NCBI GenBank assembly: GCA_047967505.1
Contig: CM106539.1
Direction: 5' to 3' (one strand)
Length of the DNA: 64,000 nucleotides
From: Dipteris shenzhenensis
Taxonomy: Eukaryota; Polypodiophyta; Polypodiopsida; Gleicheniales
Shown here: positions 8,758-18,875 of the stretch, in pieces
How the letters are laid out: the number at the start of each line of letters is the position of its first letter
Numbering within the stretch: position 1 is the stretch's first letter
Program-made: the position numbers and the translations under genes
The notes under the pieces: model-generated
What the model was told of the DNA's origin: nothing
Databases searched by the model: none
Seen by the model: the letters and a program-made list of their open reading frames with translations, nothing else

Positions 8758-10490
8758 TGCTCTAATCGACGACTACAATAGAACGATATGGATATACATC
8801 CTAAAGACTAAAGATGAGGCTTTTAATAAGTTCAAAGAATGGCATGTAATGGTCGAGAAAAAAACAGGGAGGAAGGTGAAGAAGTTGAGATCAAACAGAG
8901 ATGGAGAGTTCACATCAATTGAATTCAAAAGTTATTGCAAAAGTCACGGGATCAAGAGGCAGAGATCCCTGCCACATACATCACAGCAAAATGGAGTAGT
9001 AGAGCGCAAGATGCGCGTCATCTACAAAATAGGCAGGAGTATGATGAAAGGGGAAGATTTGCCAAAGACTTTCTGGGTTGAAGCATGTAACACGGGAGTT
9101 TACATGAATCATAGCTACACGAAGTCTGTGAACGGGATGACTCCACTACATGCCTTTTCTGGCAAGAAACCTTCAGCTGCACATTTCAAAGTTTTTGGAT
9201 GTGACTATTTTGTGCATGTCCCTGATGCTAACAGGACCAAATGGGAACTGAAGTGCCGGAAGTGTATTTTCTTGGGCTACAGTGAAGAGGTGAATGGTTA
9301 CCATCTCTATAACCCTGTTACCAAAAAGGTAATAGTAAGTCGCGATGTGGTCTTCTTAGAACAGCCACATCAATTGGAGGAGGATGCTTCCTTCCCAGAC
9401 AACCAGGACCAGGATATCCATCTAGTACAACCACCAATAGTAGACCGAACTCCCCCAATGGTGCTTGGGAGGATTCAAGATAAAGAAGAGGAAGAAGAGC
9501 CTGTAGAACCACAACGGCAACGGCCATTTCCAAAGTGGGTAAAGCAGCTTTTGGATGGTAGAGAACCTCCAAACATTGAGGAGGAACCATCCGAACACCG
9601 CTGGTCCAAGAGATTAGAGGAGCAAAGAAGGGCACAGGAACACTTGGTCAACTATGCTTTGATGACAGAGGTGATCCATGCTGAAGAACCCAAGTGTCTT
9701 GAAGAGGCATAGGGTGATGATAGGTGGATGGAGGCTATGCAGTCGGAGTATGGCTCCATAATGAAGAACAACACTTGGGACCAACGCAACATAATCGAAA
9801 CCAAGTACAAGTCCGATGGCACGTTGGATAAGTACAAGGCTCAGCTCGTGGCAAAAGGATTCACACAGGTACATGGTTTTGATTATCAAGATAATTTTGC
9901 TTCCACAGCTCGACTAACCATAATTCGTAGTGTTTTGGCTATAGCAGGACAAGAAAGTTGGCCCGTGTTTGAGATGAATGTAAAATCCACCTTTCTGAAT
10001 GGAGATCTTAAGGAGGAGGTATACATGGAACAACCACCAGATTTTGTGATCCCCAGTTCAGAAGGTAAAGGCTAGAACTAAAGAAGGCACTTTATGGGCT
10101 GAAACAGGCCCCACGAGCATGGTACCAGTGGATTGATGCCTACTTTCTACAAAACGGGTTCAGGAGGAGCCCATCTGATGCAAATTTATATAACTACAGA
10201 GAAGGAGACAGGTGTATGATCGTGGTCCTTTATGTGGACGACCTTGTCATAACAGGGAACCATTAAGAAAAGATCTCACAGACAAAGCATTTGCTAGGAA
10301 GAGAGTTTGAAATGACAGACCTCGGACTGATGCATTTTTGTTTGGGAATTGAAGTTTGGCAAGAGCCAAAATAGATCTTCAATTCACAGCTGAAGTATGC
10401 TGGAGAGATACTGAAGGCATTTGGCATGGCTGAGTGCAAGACAGTTGGCACCCTTATGGAGGTTGACGTGAAGCTCTCAAACGAGGATTC
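8744..10490 (+). pseudogene. Copia-C integrase and reverse transcriptase, inverted segment
   Basis: Integrase core from IDDYNRTIWIY, with LRSNRDGEF where LRSDxGGEF is expected (a catalytic Asp is Asn) and the Glu retained in VVERKMR. The GKKPSAAHFKVFGCDYF and CIFLGYSEE blocks follow, then a linker. A TAG at 9710-9712 precedes the RT (GDDRWMEAM). RT blocks include [27 protein letters not shown] and YVDDLVITG (catalytic DD near 10230-10248). A frameshift lies near 10072, with further stops near 10263 and 10372. The coding ends at the NEDSSP block at 10490, before RNase H. It opposes the gag half of the same element. Confidence 0.85.
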
Positions 10491-11990
10491 ATCACCATTG
10501 GTGGACAGCTTCCGTCTCCATCTTTCCGCAGAGGTCCGTGCGAACGAGCTCTAGAGGAGCCTTTGCCCTGCTGGCCTCTTTAGGAAAGGGCTGCCGATGT
10601 TGCTTGCCCATCATGCAAGCTTCACATACATCGGGCAGATCTGTAATTTCTAGTAGGTCTGCAATCATTCCACTTTTATGCATCTCCTTTAAAGAACTAA
10701 GGTTTAGATGACCAAACCTCTCATGCCACAGCTTAGTGTTCTTCACATCAGCTCGAGCACTGAAAGCTGAGAGTTTGTAGATGTTGCGCCGTGTACCTTT
10801 ACTAATAACCTTCCCTTGAAGATCCAAAATATGTGCACCATTCTTATCGAATTGAACTTTGAGCTCCCGATCCGTGATTGCAGAAATGGACAACAAGTTC
10901 CTCTTGATATCTGGCACATAAAGAACATCGAACAATTGTTTTACAACTCCATCAGACTTGAGAGCAATCGTACCTTTTCCTTTTGCTGGACATTTTGCAT
11001 CATTGCCGACTGCTACTAGGATGTCATTCCCTACCGAATGTAAAGAGGTATACCAATCCTTCCAACTGGTCATGTGGCGTGATGCACCACGGTCAATAAT
11101 CCAAGGTTCATTCGTAGGTACATGAACTGCCTCCGTGCAAATCTCCTCAATTGCTATGAATAGCTCTACTGGTACTACTTGCGCGCTATTGCTGGACTCT
11201 TTCTTTACTCCATTCTTCTCATCTGCAATCTTCTTTCGGCACTCATTCTGCTTGTGCCCTGCCTTGTTGCAATCGAAGCACTGGATCTTCTTCTTTATCT
11301 TTTTATCATCAGAAGAAGATGGGTTACCAGAGTCCTTACCCTTACCTTTCTTTGATCCAATCCAGAAAGCCAAATCTTCTCCAGTCCTCGTCTTTTGATG
11401 CATCTCCTCCTCCAGAAGCATCGCATTGAAATCCTCAAAGTTGAGGGGCGGATTTTTGTTTTGTGTATTCAATGTCGTAACAAGACAATCGTACGTTGGT
11501 GGGAGAATCCGTATGCACCTTCATGCTAGATTCTCGCTGGTGATGGTAATGCCAATCGCAGTCATCTGATCGCGCAGATTCTCCACCCTGGTGATGAACT
11601 TCTCTGCCGTTTCAGACTCAGATAGTTTCTTGTTCACGAGTTGAGTCTCCAGATTCTGAATCCGCATCTGATTTGTGGTCTCGTACTGATTTTTCAAGAC
11701 CGTCCATGCCTCCTCCGTTGTGGTGACATGTTGAATTAATGCCATGACAGAATCACATTGCAGACAATAGAACACAGCGCATTTGTATTTCTTCTTGTCC
11801 ATGCTAGAATCTCATTCGTAGTTGGTACTATTTGTTGTGTTGCATTGGTTGGATTTGATCTCGCAACCGGCTTCATGTCCACCCCAGTAGCAGTGTCCCA
11901 AAGCTCGTATGCGCTTAGGATGGTCTTCATCTTGAACTTCTAGAGTGGATAGTTAGTGCCGTCCAACTTTTCGCTTTCGCCGAACAGTGG
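10491..11990 (-). pseudogene. Copia-C gag, protease and pre-integrase
   Basis: Minus-strand gag starts near the primer site; KFKMKTILSAYELWD and ALIQHVTTTEEAWTVLKNQY are UBN2-type gag blocks. A zinc knuckle CFDCNKAGHKQNEC lies near 11230-11280. The protease motif is IIDRGASRHMT (usually DSGAS), so Ser next to the catalytic Asp is Arg. The pre-integrase HERFGHLNLSSL and CEACMMGKQHRQPFP zinc-binding blocks follow, then METEA and an abrupt end at the inversion joint. A stop sits at 11521 between gag blocks, and another at about 11941. Confidence 0.85.
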
Positions 11991-12075
11991 GATTTGCAGT
12001 CTTGCGGGCTAGGCCATCTCTCACAATCTGCTCTCAAATAGAAACATACTACCAAATCTTCTTGCTAGAGCCCAA

Positions 12076-12087
12076 GCTCTGATACCA
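12076..12087 (-). other. Copia-C primer-binding site
   Basis: TGGTATCAGAGC on the minus strand, directly next to the LTR end, complementary to the 3' end of initiator tRNA-Met, as is usual in plant copia elements. Confidence 0.85.
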
Positions 12088-12597
12088 TGTAAGAAAACAA
12101 TACAATGTCTGTGCTCAACAGATAACAAGATCTCGTATGCAAGAGAGAAAAGCAGATAGTATGGAGAATCAAAATTTTGATTACTGTAAAACTCATACAA
12201 TAGATGGCACTGCCTCCCAGCCGTGCGCTCCTGTGTAAGGAGCTTCGATGGCATGCTAGAAACAGTAGAGGACAGAGGCTGGATGCTAAGGAATCAGGGT
12301 TGCTATAGCCAATGATGATAATGGGCTTCACGGGCTTGCTCTTATATAGCCACAAGTCATAGTCGATTAGACTCAATTGGGAGACCAACCCAGTGTGCCC
12401 ACACCAGCCGACTGGAGGTCGGTCCTGAAATAGGCCACTGACACATGATAGAACCGTGGCACAGAATAGAGCAACCAACCTATGTTCTCTGTTCCGGCCC
12501 ACAGCCATCCGAGATCATCTGGGGCTCCAAACAGGCCCGCCAACCCGAGAGTGGGCTGCCTCGGGAAATGCTCCGTCTACCCTCAATGTGGTCAGTC
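12088..12597 (-). repeat. Copia-C 5' LTR (outer border approximate)
   Basis: Starts (plus strand) TGTAAGAAAACAA next to the primer site. A minus-strand TATA-like GCTATATAAGAGC lies near 12338-12350, fitting the LTR promoter. The outer border is put at the TGACTGACC end near 12597 because the next LTR begins at 12603; no second intact copy exists to verify it. Confidence 0.55.
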
Positions 12598-12602
12598 ATG
12601 GG

Positions 12603-12786
12603 TGTGGGGGTTAAAGGTCATTGTTCCTTTACCCCGGTTATGTACAATACTCAAATGCATATATAAATGAATGAAAAAAAAGATTAGGGTGTTCTGCACC
12701 CACCAAAACTTGTGTGGCTCTCTGTCTCTCTCTCTCTCTCTTCTTTTCTTGCTTCTGTTGAAAGCACTCTCAACTGGTATCAGAGC
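12603..12786 (+). mobile_element. Short LTR (LTR-D) with primer-binding site
   Basis: 170 bp LTR from TGTGGGGGTTAAAGG to CTCTCA at 12772, followed after AC by TGGTATCAGAGC at 12775-12786. The start resembles the TGTTGGGGTAAAGG ends of copia-B and of the LTR at 62981. A (CT)n run lies at 12721-12742. No gag or pol of this element follows. Confidence 0.7.
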
Positions 12787-13680
12787 CCGGGTGATCTAGC
12801 TAAGCATGCGTGAATGCCTGGAAGCTCAGCAGCTCTGTGGGAGGAAGGAGAAGCTCTGTGGGAAGCTTTGTGGGTGACTTTACTTGCATCCGAGTGTGTA
12901 GAGACCTTGGAGGAACCTTTGGAAAAGTCACTCTAGCTTTGCGAAGTGGTTTTGAGAGCCTGTTAAGTGTTTTCAAAGAAAAAGTCGTTTTTTGAGCTTT
13001 TCCCTATTCCGTTCGATAACAGAGACTCTGTATTAACTTATAGAGGCAACTATTGCTTGCTTTTGGTGTTCACTTCACTTTAGGAGCTTGGAAACACCTT
13101 CATTCTTGAATCTAGGATCATTTCATTGGATGTCTGACTCATTGTGTTAGTTTTTGCGTTTTTCTTCCCGGGTGTTGGAACTCAAGTTTGGAGAACCATT
13201 TGCAGATCTGTCAGTTCTGGTGGACTCAGGAGGTCCTAAAACTTCTATGTTGCTCATCATTCGCACTTCGGTGGAGTTTACAAACAGCTCTGTTCCAAAA
13301 ACGTTTTTCAGTCTGTGTGTCAGACCCAGTGATTGAGACCACGGTTTCCAAAACCATCTCTCCCATTGAGCCCATACTCTAGAGATAGTAGAGACATGAT
13401 GGCAGGTATTTCATTTGATATCCAATTTCTTGGATCCTTAGTGCTTCAACAATGCACTTGGCAATGAGGCATTGTTACATGTATGAACATAAATCATATA
13501 TAATACAAAGTGTTGTTTCATTTATTGTTAAGATTTTTTTTATTAAGACTATGGATTCATCACCATCCAACCTACACCTTGAAGAAAAAATTCATCAGTA
13601 ATAACGAGGCTTATACCGACTACATACTTTCTTGTCATTTTGTTGTATTGCTCATAAAGATGTTTTAATATTTTTATCAT
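12787..13680 (+). other. Leader-like non-coding DNA after LTR-D
   Basis: No frame with homology I can see. Probably the 5' leader of the LTR-D element, cut off before any gag, then unrelated AT-rich DNA from about 13400. Confidence 0.4.
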
Positions 13681-14660
13681 AATCTGAAGTGTCCACTACA
13701 TCTTACTGGTTTTAATGCTGATGAAATCTATTTTAGTAAAGATGGAGACATGATTGGGCAAGAAAGAGCATTTTATCTCTCTAGGGCTCATCAAAAGCAA
13801 GAGCATATATGGAAACATTTGAATAAACAACAAGGGATGATTGAAGCAAATCTAGGTGACTATGAGAGTGTTTATTCTGATGAGAAGATGATTGATGCAT
13901 TGAAGGATGGATTACAACAAGCTCACATACTATGCGAGTCTTTGGGTTGAAACCTAGCAAGGTTGAAGAATTGAAATGGTGGTTTCAAACTTGGCTGGAT
14001 GCACGGTCTATGTGGTCTAAGCTAGATGCTGAAATGCGAGAAGTTGATGAGAATGATGACTTTGTGGAGCCATGTGGTGAAAAAGAATCTATGGATGAGA
14101 ATAGCAATGAAAGCAAAGAGGTTATTGCACTTAGTGAGATTAGACATGAAATTGATGACATTTTGAAGGAAACAAGAAACTTGCCCCCTAAGAAAAACAT
14201 TAGCCCCATTGTAGAGGTGGATGGAAAGTTTATTTTCAAGTCAACATTGGTGAGCCAACTCAATGGATGTCCAACCTTGTCAAAAGATAGACTCACAAGG
14301 GTAAATTGAATGTGTTTACTTCAACCATGAAGCAAAAGCACAATCATCAAATGGAAATTTATTTGGCATAGATTGTGACTACGTTGTATACTTTCATGAT
14401 GACACAAAAGGAGAAGGAAATCAACACATGAAAAGAAATGACAAAGCTACAATCACGAGATGGATGCAACTCATGGTACATGGGTCATTTTTGGCTTGGG
14501 TGTAGCCATTTTTGGTGAGGTTCAGGGACTTTTCTGTATATGGGTATCTTGCATGGCCCATAACTTATGCATTGCTCAATCGAATTCGGCAAACTTTGTC
14601 TTCAAGTTGTATTACACATTGCAAATATGAATATGAAAGAAAAAAATATGGAATAAGGAT
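13681..14660 (+). pseudogene. Decayed repeat-family ORF of unknown function
   Basis: Plus-strand coding in several frames. LHLTGFNADEIYFSKDG leads into GQERAFYLSRAHQKQEH, a frameshift lies near 13935, then GLKPSKVEELKWWFQ, an acidic stretch, and LKETRNLPPKKNISPIVEVD with STLVSQLNGCPTLSKDRL. A further shifted part near 14330-14490 reads SSNGNLFGIDCDYVVYFHDD and TRWMQLMV. The pieces form one former protein of more than 300 residues. I associate these phrases with a repeated plant protein family often found in large genomes, but I cannot name its function. It lacks RT, integrase and transposase signatures. Decay is clear from frameshifts and stops. Confidence 0.45.
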
Positions 14661-15160
14661 TTGGAACGACACGGTTTTTTGTTCTATACATACATGCAGC
14701 CAAGTAATCATTCTAAAGTACACTACGTGAGCTTCTCCTCAACCCAAGGGCACACCTAAATGAGATTATTATGCATGGGTTAATGGGCCTCCAATGTTGT
14801 GCTAAAGTGATGCATACCCATTTAAGGGCAGTGGTCTTAAAACATTGACAGTTGTTGGTATTGGTATCTAGATTCACCATAAAATGGAAGAAGTTGGAAA
14901 AGTGCAATTTGTGCATGTGCAAAGATATTTTCATAAATCCAACACTATTTACAATTTTGAATTGTTTCTTTTTCCATGCACTTGCTTGCTATATGGCTCA
15001 TAAGCATGCCAAAGGTCATTGCATTTAATAATACATAGCATCAAACCCGATAGCATGCCCTTTAGCCTATTTGTGTTTTGAAGCATTTTAGGCCACATTG
15101 CACTTGTTTGGGATATCCAATTCTACTAATGTGTATCGTCAGAGGGGAAAAAACTAGCGA
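14661..15160. other. AT-rich DNA without recognised features
   Basis: No sustained coding frame and no obvious repeat. Confidence 0.4.
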
Positions 15161-15164
15161 CTGA

Positions 15165-15300
15165 AATGAGTTCTACATGCAACTCCTACATGCAAGATGC
15201 AACTCCTACATGCGACTTGCAACTTCTACATGCAACTTCTATATGCAAGTTCTACATGCAAAGAGAGAATGTCTTACAATTCCTACATGCAGAGAGAGAA
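15165..15300. repeat. Minisatellite of CTACATGCAACT words
   Basis: About nine imperfect copies of CAACTCCTACATG / CAACTTCTACATG in 135 bp, next to the pyrimidine-rich DNA that borders the copia-A LTR. Confidence 0.7.
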
Positions 15301-15534
15301 GCTCTCCAACTTGTATAAATAACCCATAATGGAATGAAGCCTACACTCTTTGGGGCATTGTGTTGAGTTCTACTTTGGTATTCCAAGCAATTGTCGCAAG
15401 TGTCCATGCTTCCTTGCACTCCACGTCCAAAAGCATGTCCTAACCTTGCAACTCCTCCTCCCCTCTCCTCCAACCTTGCAACCCATCCTCTCCCTCTCCA
15501 CCTCCCTCCTCCTCCTCCCTTCTCCTCCTCCCTA

Positions 15535-15884
15535 TGAAGATAGTGGGAGAGAAGGAAGGAGTCTCACTTGCGGCTTTCTCACATACACAATGGGGGAATA
15601 CACACAAAGGTGGAGGCTGAAAATAGTTTTCCTCTTCTTAGTTGTGAAAGCCAAAAGGGCTCTAGTACAAAGAAATAGAAGAACCCTATATGTGGGTCTC
15701 AAACCAAGCTCAGCTAACTAAGGTGGTATACTAACTAAGCCACGAACTAGAGTACATAAGGATAGCTGTCATCCAGCTATTATTCGTGGGCGGTGTACCA
15801 ATCGCATCTGCAGCTAACAAGTCGGTGACATAAATGCACAACGGTCACCCTGGCATATCACGAGTGGAGCTCGATATCTCAACA
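15535..15884 (-). repeat. Copia-A 3' LTR
   Basis: Minus-strand LTR of 350 bp from TGTTGAGATATCGAGC to CTATCTTCA, preceded by a polypurine tract (GAGGGGGAG, 15885-15893) directly after the pol frame. No second copy is found at the gag end near 26 kb. Confidence 0.75.
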
Positions 15885-15885
15885 C

Positions 15886-18547
15886 TCCCCCTCGAGCTCA
15901 ATCCCAATTCCTGCACACCAAGCAGGTCTCTGAACTTACACAGCTTCTCTGCGCCCAATGCCTTCGTGAATATGTCAACTACCTAATCCTCTGTGCTGAC
16001 ATAAACTAGACCAATAAGACCTAGTGAAACTTTCTCCCGCATATAGTGATAATGCACCTCAATGTGCTTTGTTCTAGCATAATAGACTGGGTTATTTGCC
16101 AAGTGTATACTGCTCATGTTGTCACAATAAATGACAACTGGCCCATTTGTAGACTGATGCATATAATAGAGTAGCTTATGCAACCAAGCTACCTCACATG
16201 CAGCCATTGCTGCACCCCTGTACTCAACCTCTTTGCTCAACAAGGCAACTGTAGGCTATTTCTTGCTGCTCCAAGTGACTGCAGCACTCCCAAAAGAGAA
16301 CACATATCCACTGGTAGATCGTCTATCTGAAATACTACCAGCCCAATCAGCATCGGTGTATCCATGCAATTGTATCTGAACCCCAGCCTCATAAAATAGT
16401 CCATACTGCAATGTGGACTTCACATACCTGAGTATGCATCTAGCCGCATCCAAATGCGGTTTCCTTGGAGCCTACATAAACTGACTTACCAATCCAACAG
16501 CATAGCTCAAATCTGGCCTGGTAATAGTCATATAAATCCAACTTCCTACTATGCATCTATACATAGTAGGGTCTTCCAGAAGCTCACCTGCATCTGCGCT
16601 CAGCTTCACATTCTACTCCAAAGGAACTGAAATAGGCTTACAACCTGTCATCCCATATTTGGACAACATGTCCAATCCATACTGCCTCTGCAAGAGCTGT
16701 ATCCCACTTGGTGATCTAATCACCTCAATGCCCAAGAAATAATGCAGCTCTCCCAAATCCTTCATCTCAAACTTCTGCTTTAATAGCATTTTCACATGAA
16801 GGATATCTTCATCACTATCACCTGTGATGATCAAATCATCAACATAAATGACAAGCAGCATAATACCTTTCTCTGTTTTTCTCACATAAAGTGAGAAATC
16901 TGCCTTGGAAATTTGAAAGCCAATAGTGACAAGATACTGTCCTATCTTGTCAGACCATGCTCTAGGTGCTTGCTTCAAGCCATACAAGGCTTTCTTCAAC
17001 CTGCAAACAAACTCAGGATGAACAGCATGAACATAACCTGGAGGCTACTCCATAAAGACCTCTTCTTGCAAATCACCATGCAAGAAGGCATTCTTTACAT
17101 CCATCTGATGTAAAGACCATCCCTTTGATGCAGCCATAGCAATGACTGCTCTTACGGTTGCCATCCTTGCAACCGGACTGAATGTTTCTTCATAATCAAT
17201 GCCATATGTCTGTACATACCCCTTGACAATTGATCTTGCCTTGTATCTGTTCACAAAACCATCTGCATTGTGCTTCACCTTATAAACCCACTTACCCAAT
17301 TGCATTCTTATCTTTAGGCAAAGACACCAATTCCCATGTAGCATTTCTTCCAAGGCATCCATTTCTTCATCTATGGCTTTCTCCCATTTTTCTTTTCCCA
17401 TGGCTTGCTCAAAAGAAGTGGGTTCTGTTTCTTGTATCACTTTGACCATATAGGCATAGTGAATGGCTGTAAATCCATCATATTTCAGCCTATCCATAGG
17501 ATACCTAGCTTTGGTAGACCTGTGCAAAATAGGCTCACTTCCAGGTGCTCTCAAAACATCCTGGTCTTCCTTATTCCAGGTGTAACAACAGAAGGAATAC
17601 CCAACTCATCATCAATGCTCTGTTATGAGCCACTGGATTCACCATCCACATAAGAGTGACCTGCATTCACATCAAACATGGGCTGATCTACCTTCTCTTT
17701 TCCTTTTCGTGATACATGCGTACCACTATCTGCATTGCTTTGAGGAGATTCTCCTGATCTCAATCTGCCTATCCATGGCAAAGTTTGTGAACCAATGCTA
17801 GAGGACACTGCATGTCCACTAATATTTTGTGATTGCTGCTGTGAATTCTGTGCAGCATTACCATTTTGTGCATCTACATCAATCATCACATTTACTGGTT
17901 TATACCAGCTGCTCATGTCATCAAAAACAACATCTCTGCTCAATGTAAACTTACGAGTAGAAGGGCTATAGCATCTATACCCTTTCTGCTGCAAAGAATA
18001 ACCAATAAAGATGCACTTCTCAGCTTTTGGATCCAACTTGGACCTCAACTCATTTGGCACATGAACATAGGCAATGCAATCAAAAATTTTCAAATGAGAA
18101 ATATCTGGTTTCCTACCAGTATACATCTCCTCTAGCGTCATGCCATGTATTGCTGTAGTGGGAGTCTTGTTCATTATGTAAACTGCTGTAGCAACTGCTT
18201 CAGCCCAATAATAATCTGGTAGATCTTTTTCATTTAGCATGGCCCGAGATACCTCTCCAATATGCCTGTTTTTCCTTTCTGCAAGTCCATTTTGCTGTGG
18301 GGTATGACTGCATGAATATTGCTGCTTTATGCCATGCTCTTGCAGGAACCTTGCAAACTCATTTGAGAGGTACTCTCCCCCTCCATCTGACCTTAGGCAT
18401 TTTATTTGCAGGCTTGTTTCTTTTTCAACCATAGCTTTAAAAGCTTTGAAATGCCCAAACACTTCACTTTTCTTTTTCATAAAATGCACCCAAACTTTTC
18501 TGCTGTAGTCATCAATAAAAGTGACAAAATAATGATAGCCTCCAATA
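15886..18547 (-). pseudogene. Copia-A integrase (3' part), RT and RNase H
   Basis: Integrase resumes with GGYHYFVTFIDDYSRKVWV at 18547. It keeps LRSDGGGEYLS and LAERKNRH with the catalytic Asp and Glu, then DISHLKIFDCIAYVHVP and CIFIGYS. RT blocks are [34 protein letters not shown] and YVDDLIITGD near 16831-16850. RNase H includes YTDADWAGSISDRRSTSGY and IYCDNMSSIHLANNPV. In-frame TAG codons stand at 17045, 16613, 16472, 16256 and 15983. In each, conserved neighbours (for example VFME_PPGYV, KK_PTVA, ED_VVDI) call for Gln. A TAA near 17625 and a frameshift near 17560 also break the frame. Confidence 0.85.
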
Positions 18548-18705
18548 TGAAGGGGATCGAGGACAGCAAAGGGCAACAAGAAGGAGAGGAGAACACACAA
18601 TGTGGGGGTGTCAAGAGACACCAAAGAATAGATATGCATAGTATATATAGTGGAAGCAGAGTATACTATGTACATGGGACTCGCCACATGGCCTTTACCC
18701 CAACA
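18548..18705 (-). repeat. Copia-B 3' LTR
   Basis: TGAAGGGGATCGAGG to TTTACCCCAACA on the plus strand. Preceded on the minus strand by the polypurine tract AAGTGGGAGGT (about 18706-18716). About 2.5% different from the partner LTR. Confidence 0.9.
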
Positions 18706-18875
18706 ACCTCCCACTTAAAGGAGATGTGCCTAAGGGGAGTGAGAGTATGTACAACAATGTACAACAATAGAAGAAGGTCACCTATCCAATACCCATGAGG
18801 TCTCGGCAGTGTGCAAACCTCGCTGAAGCTAGACTCTTCGTAAGAAGATCTGCAGGATTGTCGTCTGTATGAATC

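Larger units (their letters stand above)
8620..12597. mobile_element. Copia-C: Ty1/copia element with an internal inversion
   Basis: Direct LTR copies lie at 8620-8757 (fragment) and from 12088 (fuller), both starting TGTAAGAAAACAATACAA. Between them gag, protease and the start of integrase are on the minus strand (~11990-10491), but the rest of integrase and RT are on the plus strand (8744-10490). Minus-strand coding stops right after the pre-integrase block TDLCGKMETEA, and plus-strand coding starts at IDDYNRTIWIY, which normally follows it. RNase H is missing. The outer edge of the right LTR is uncertain. Confidence 0.8.

Noticed and set aside
10491-12000. Two independent copia elements inserted head to head
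   Set aside because: Coding blocks are exactly complementary and only one pair of direct LTR copies frames them, so one rearranged element is simpler, though recombination of two related copies is not excluded.
12775-12786. tRNA gene
   Set aside because: TGGTATCAGAGC is only the 12-base complement of the tRNA-Met 3' end, a retrotransposon primer site; no cloverleaf surrounds it. The same holds at 63187.
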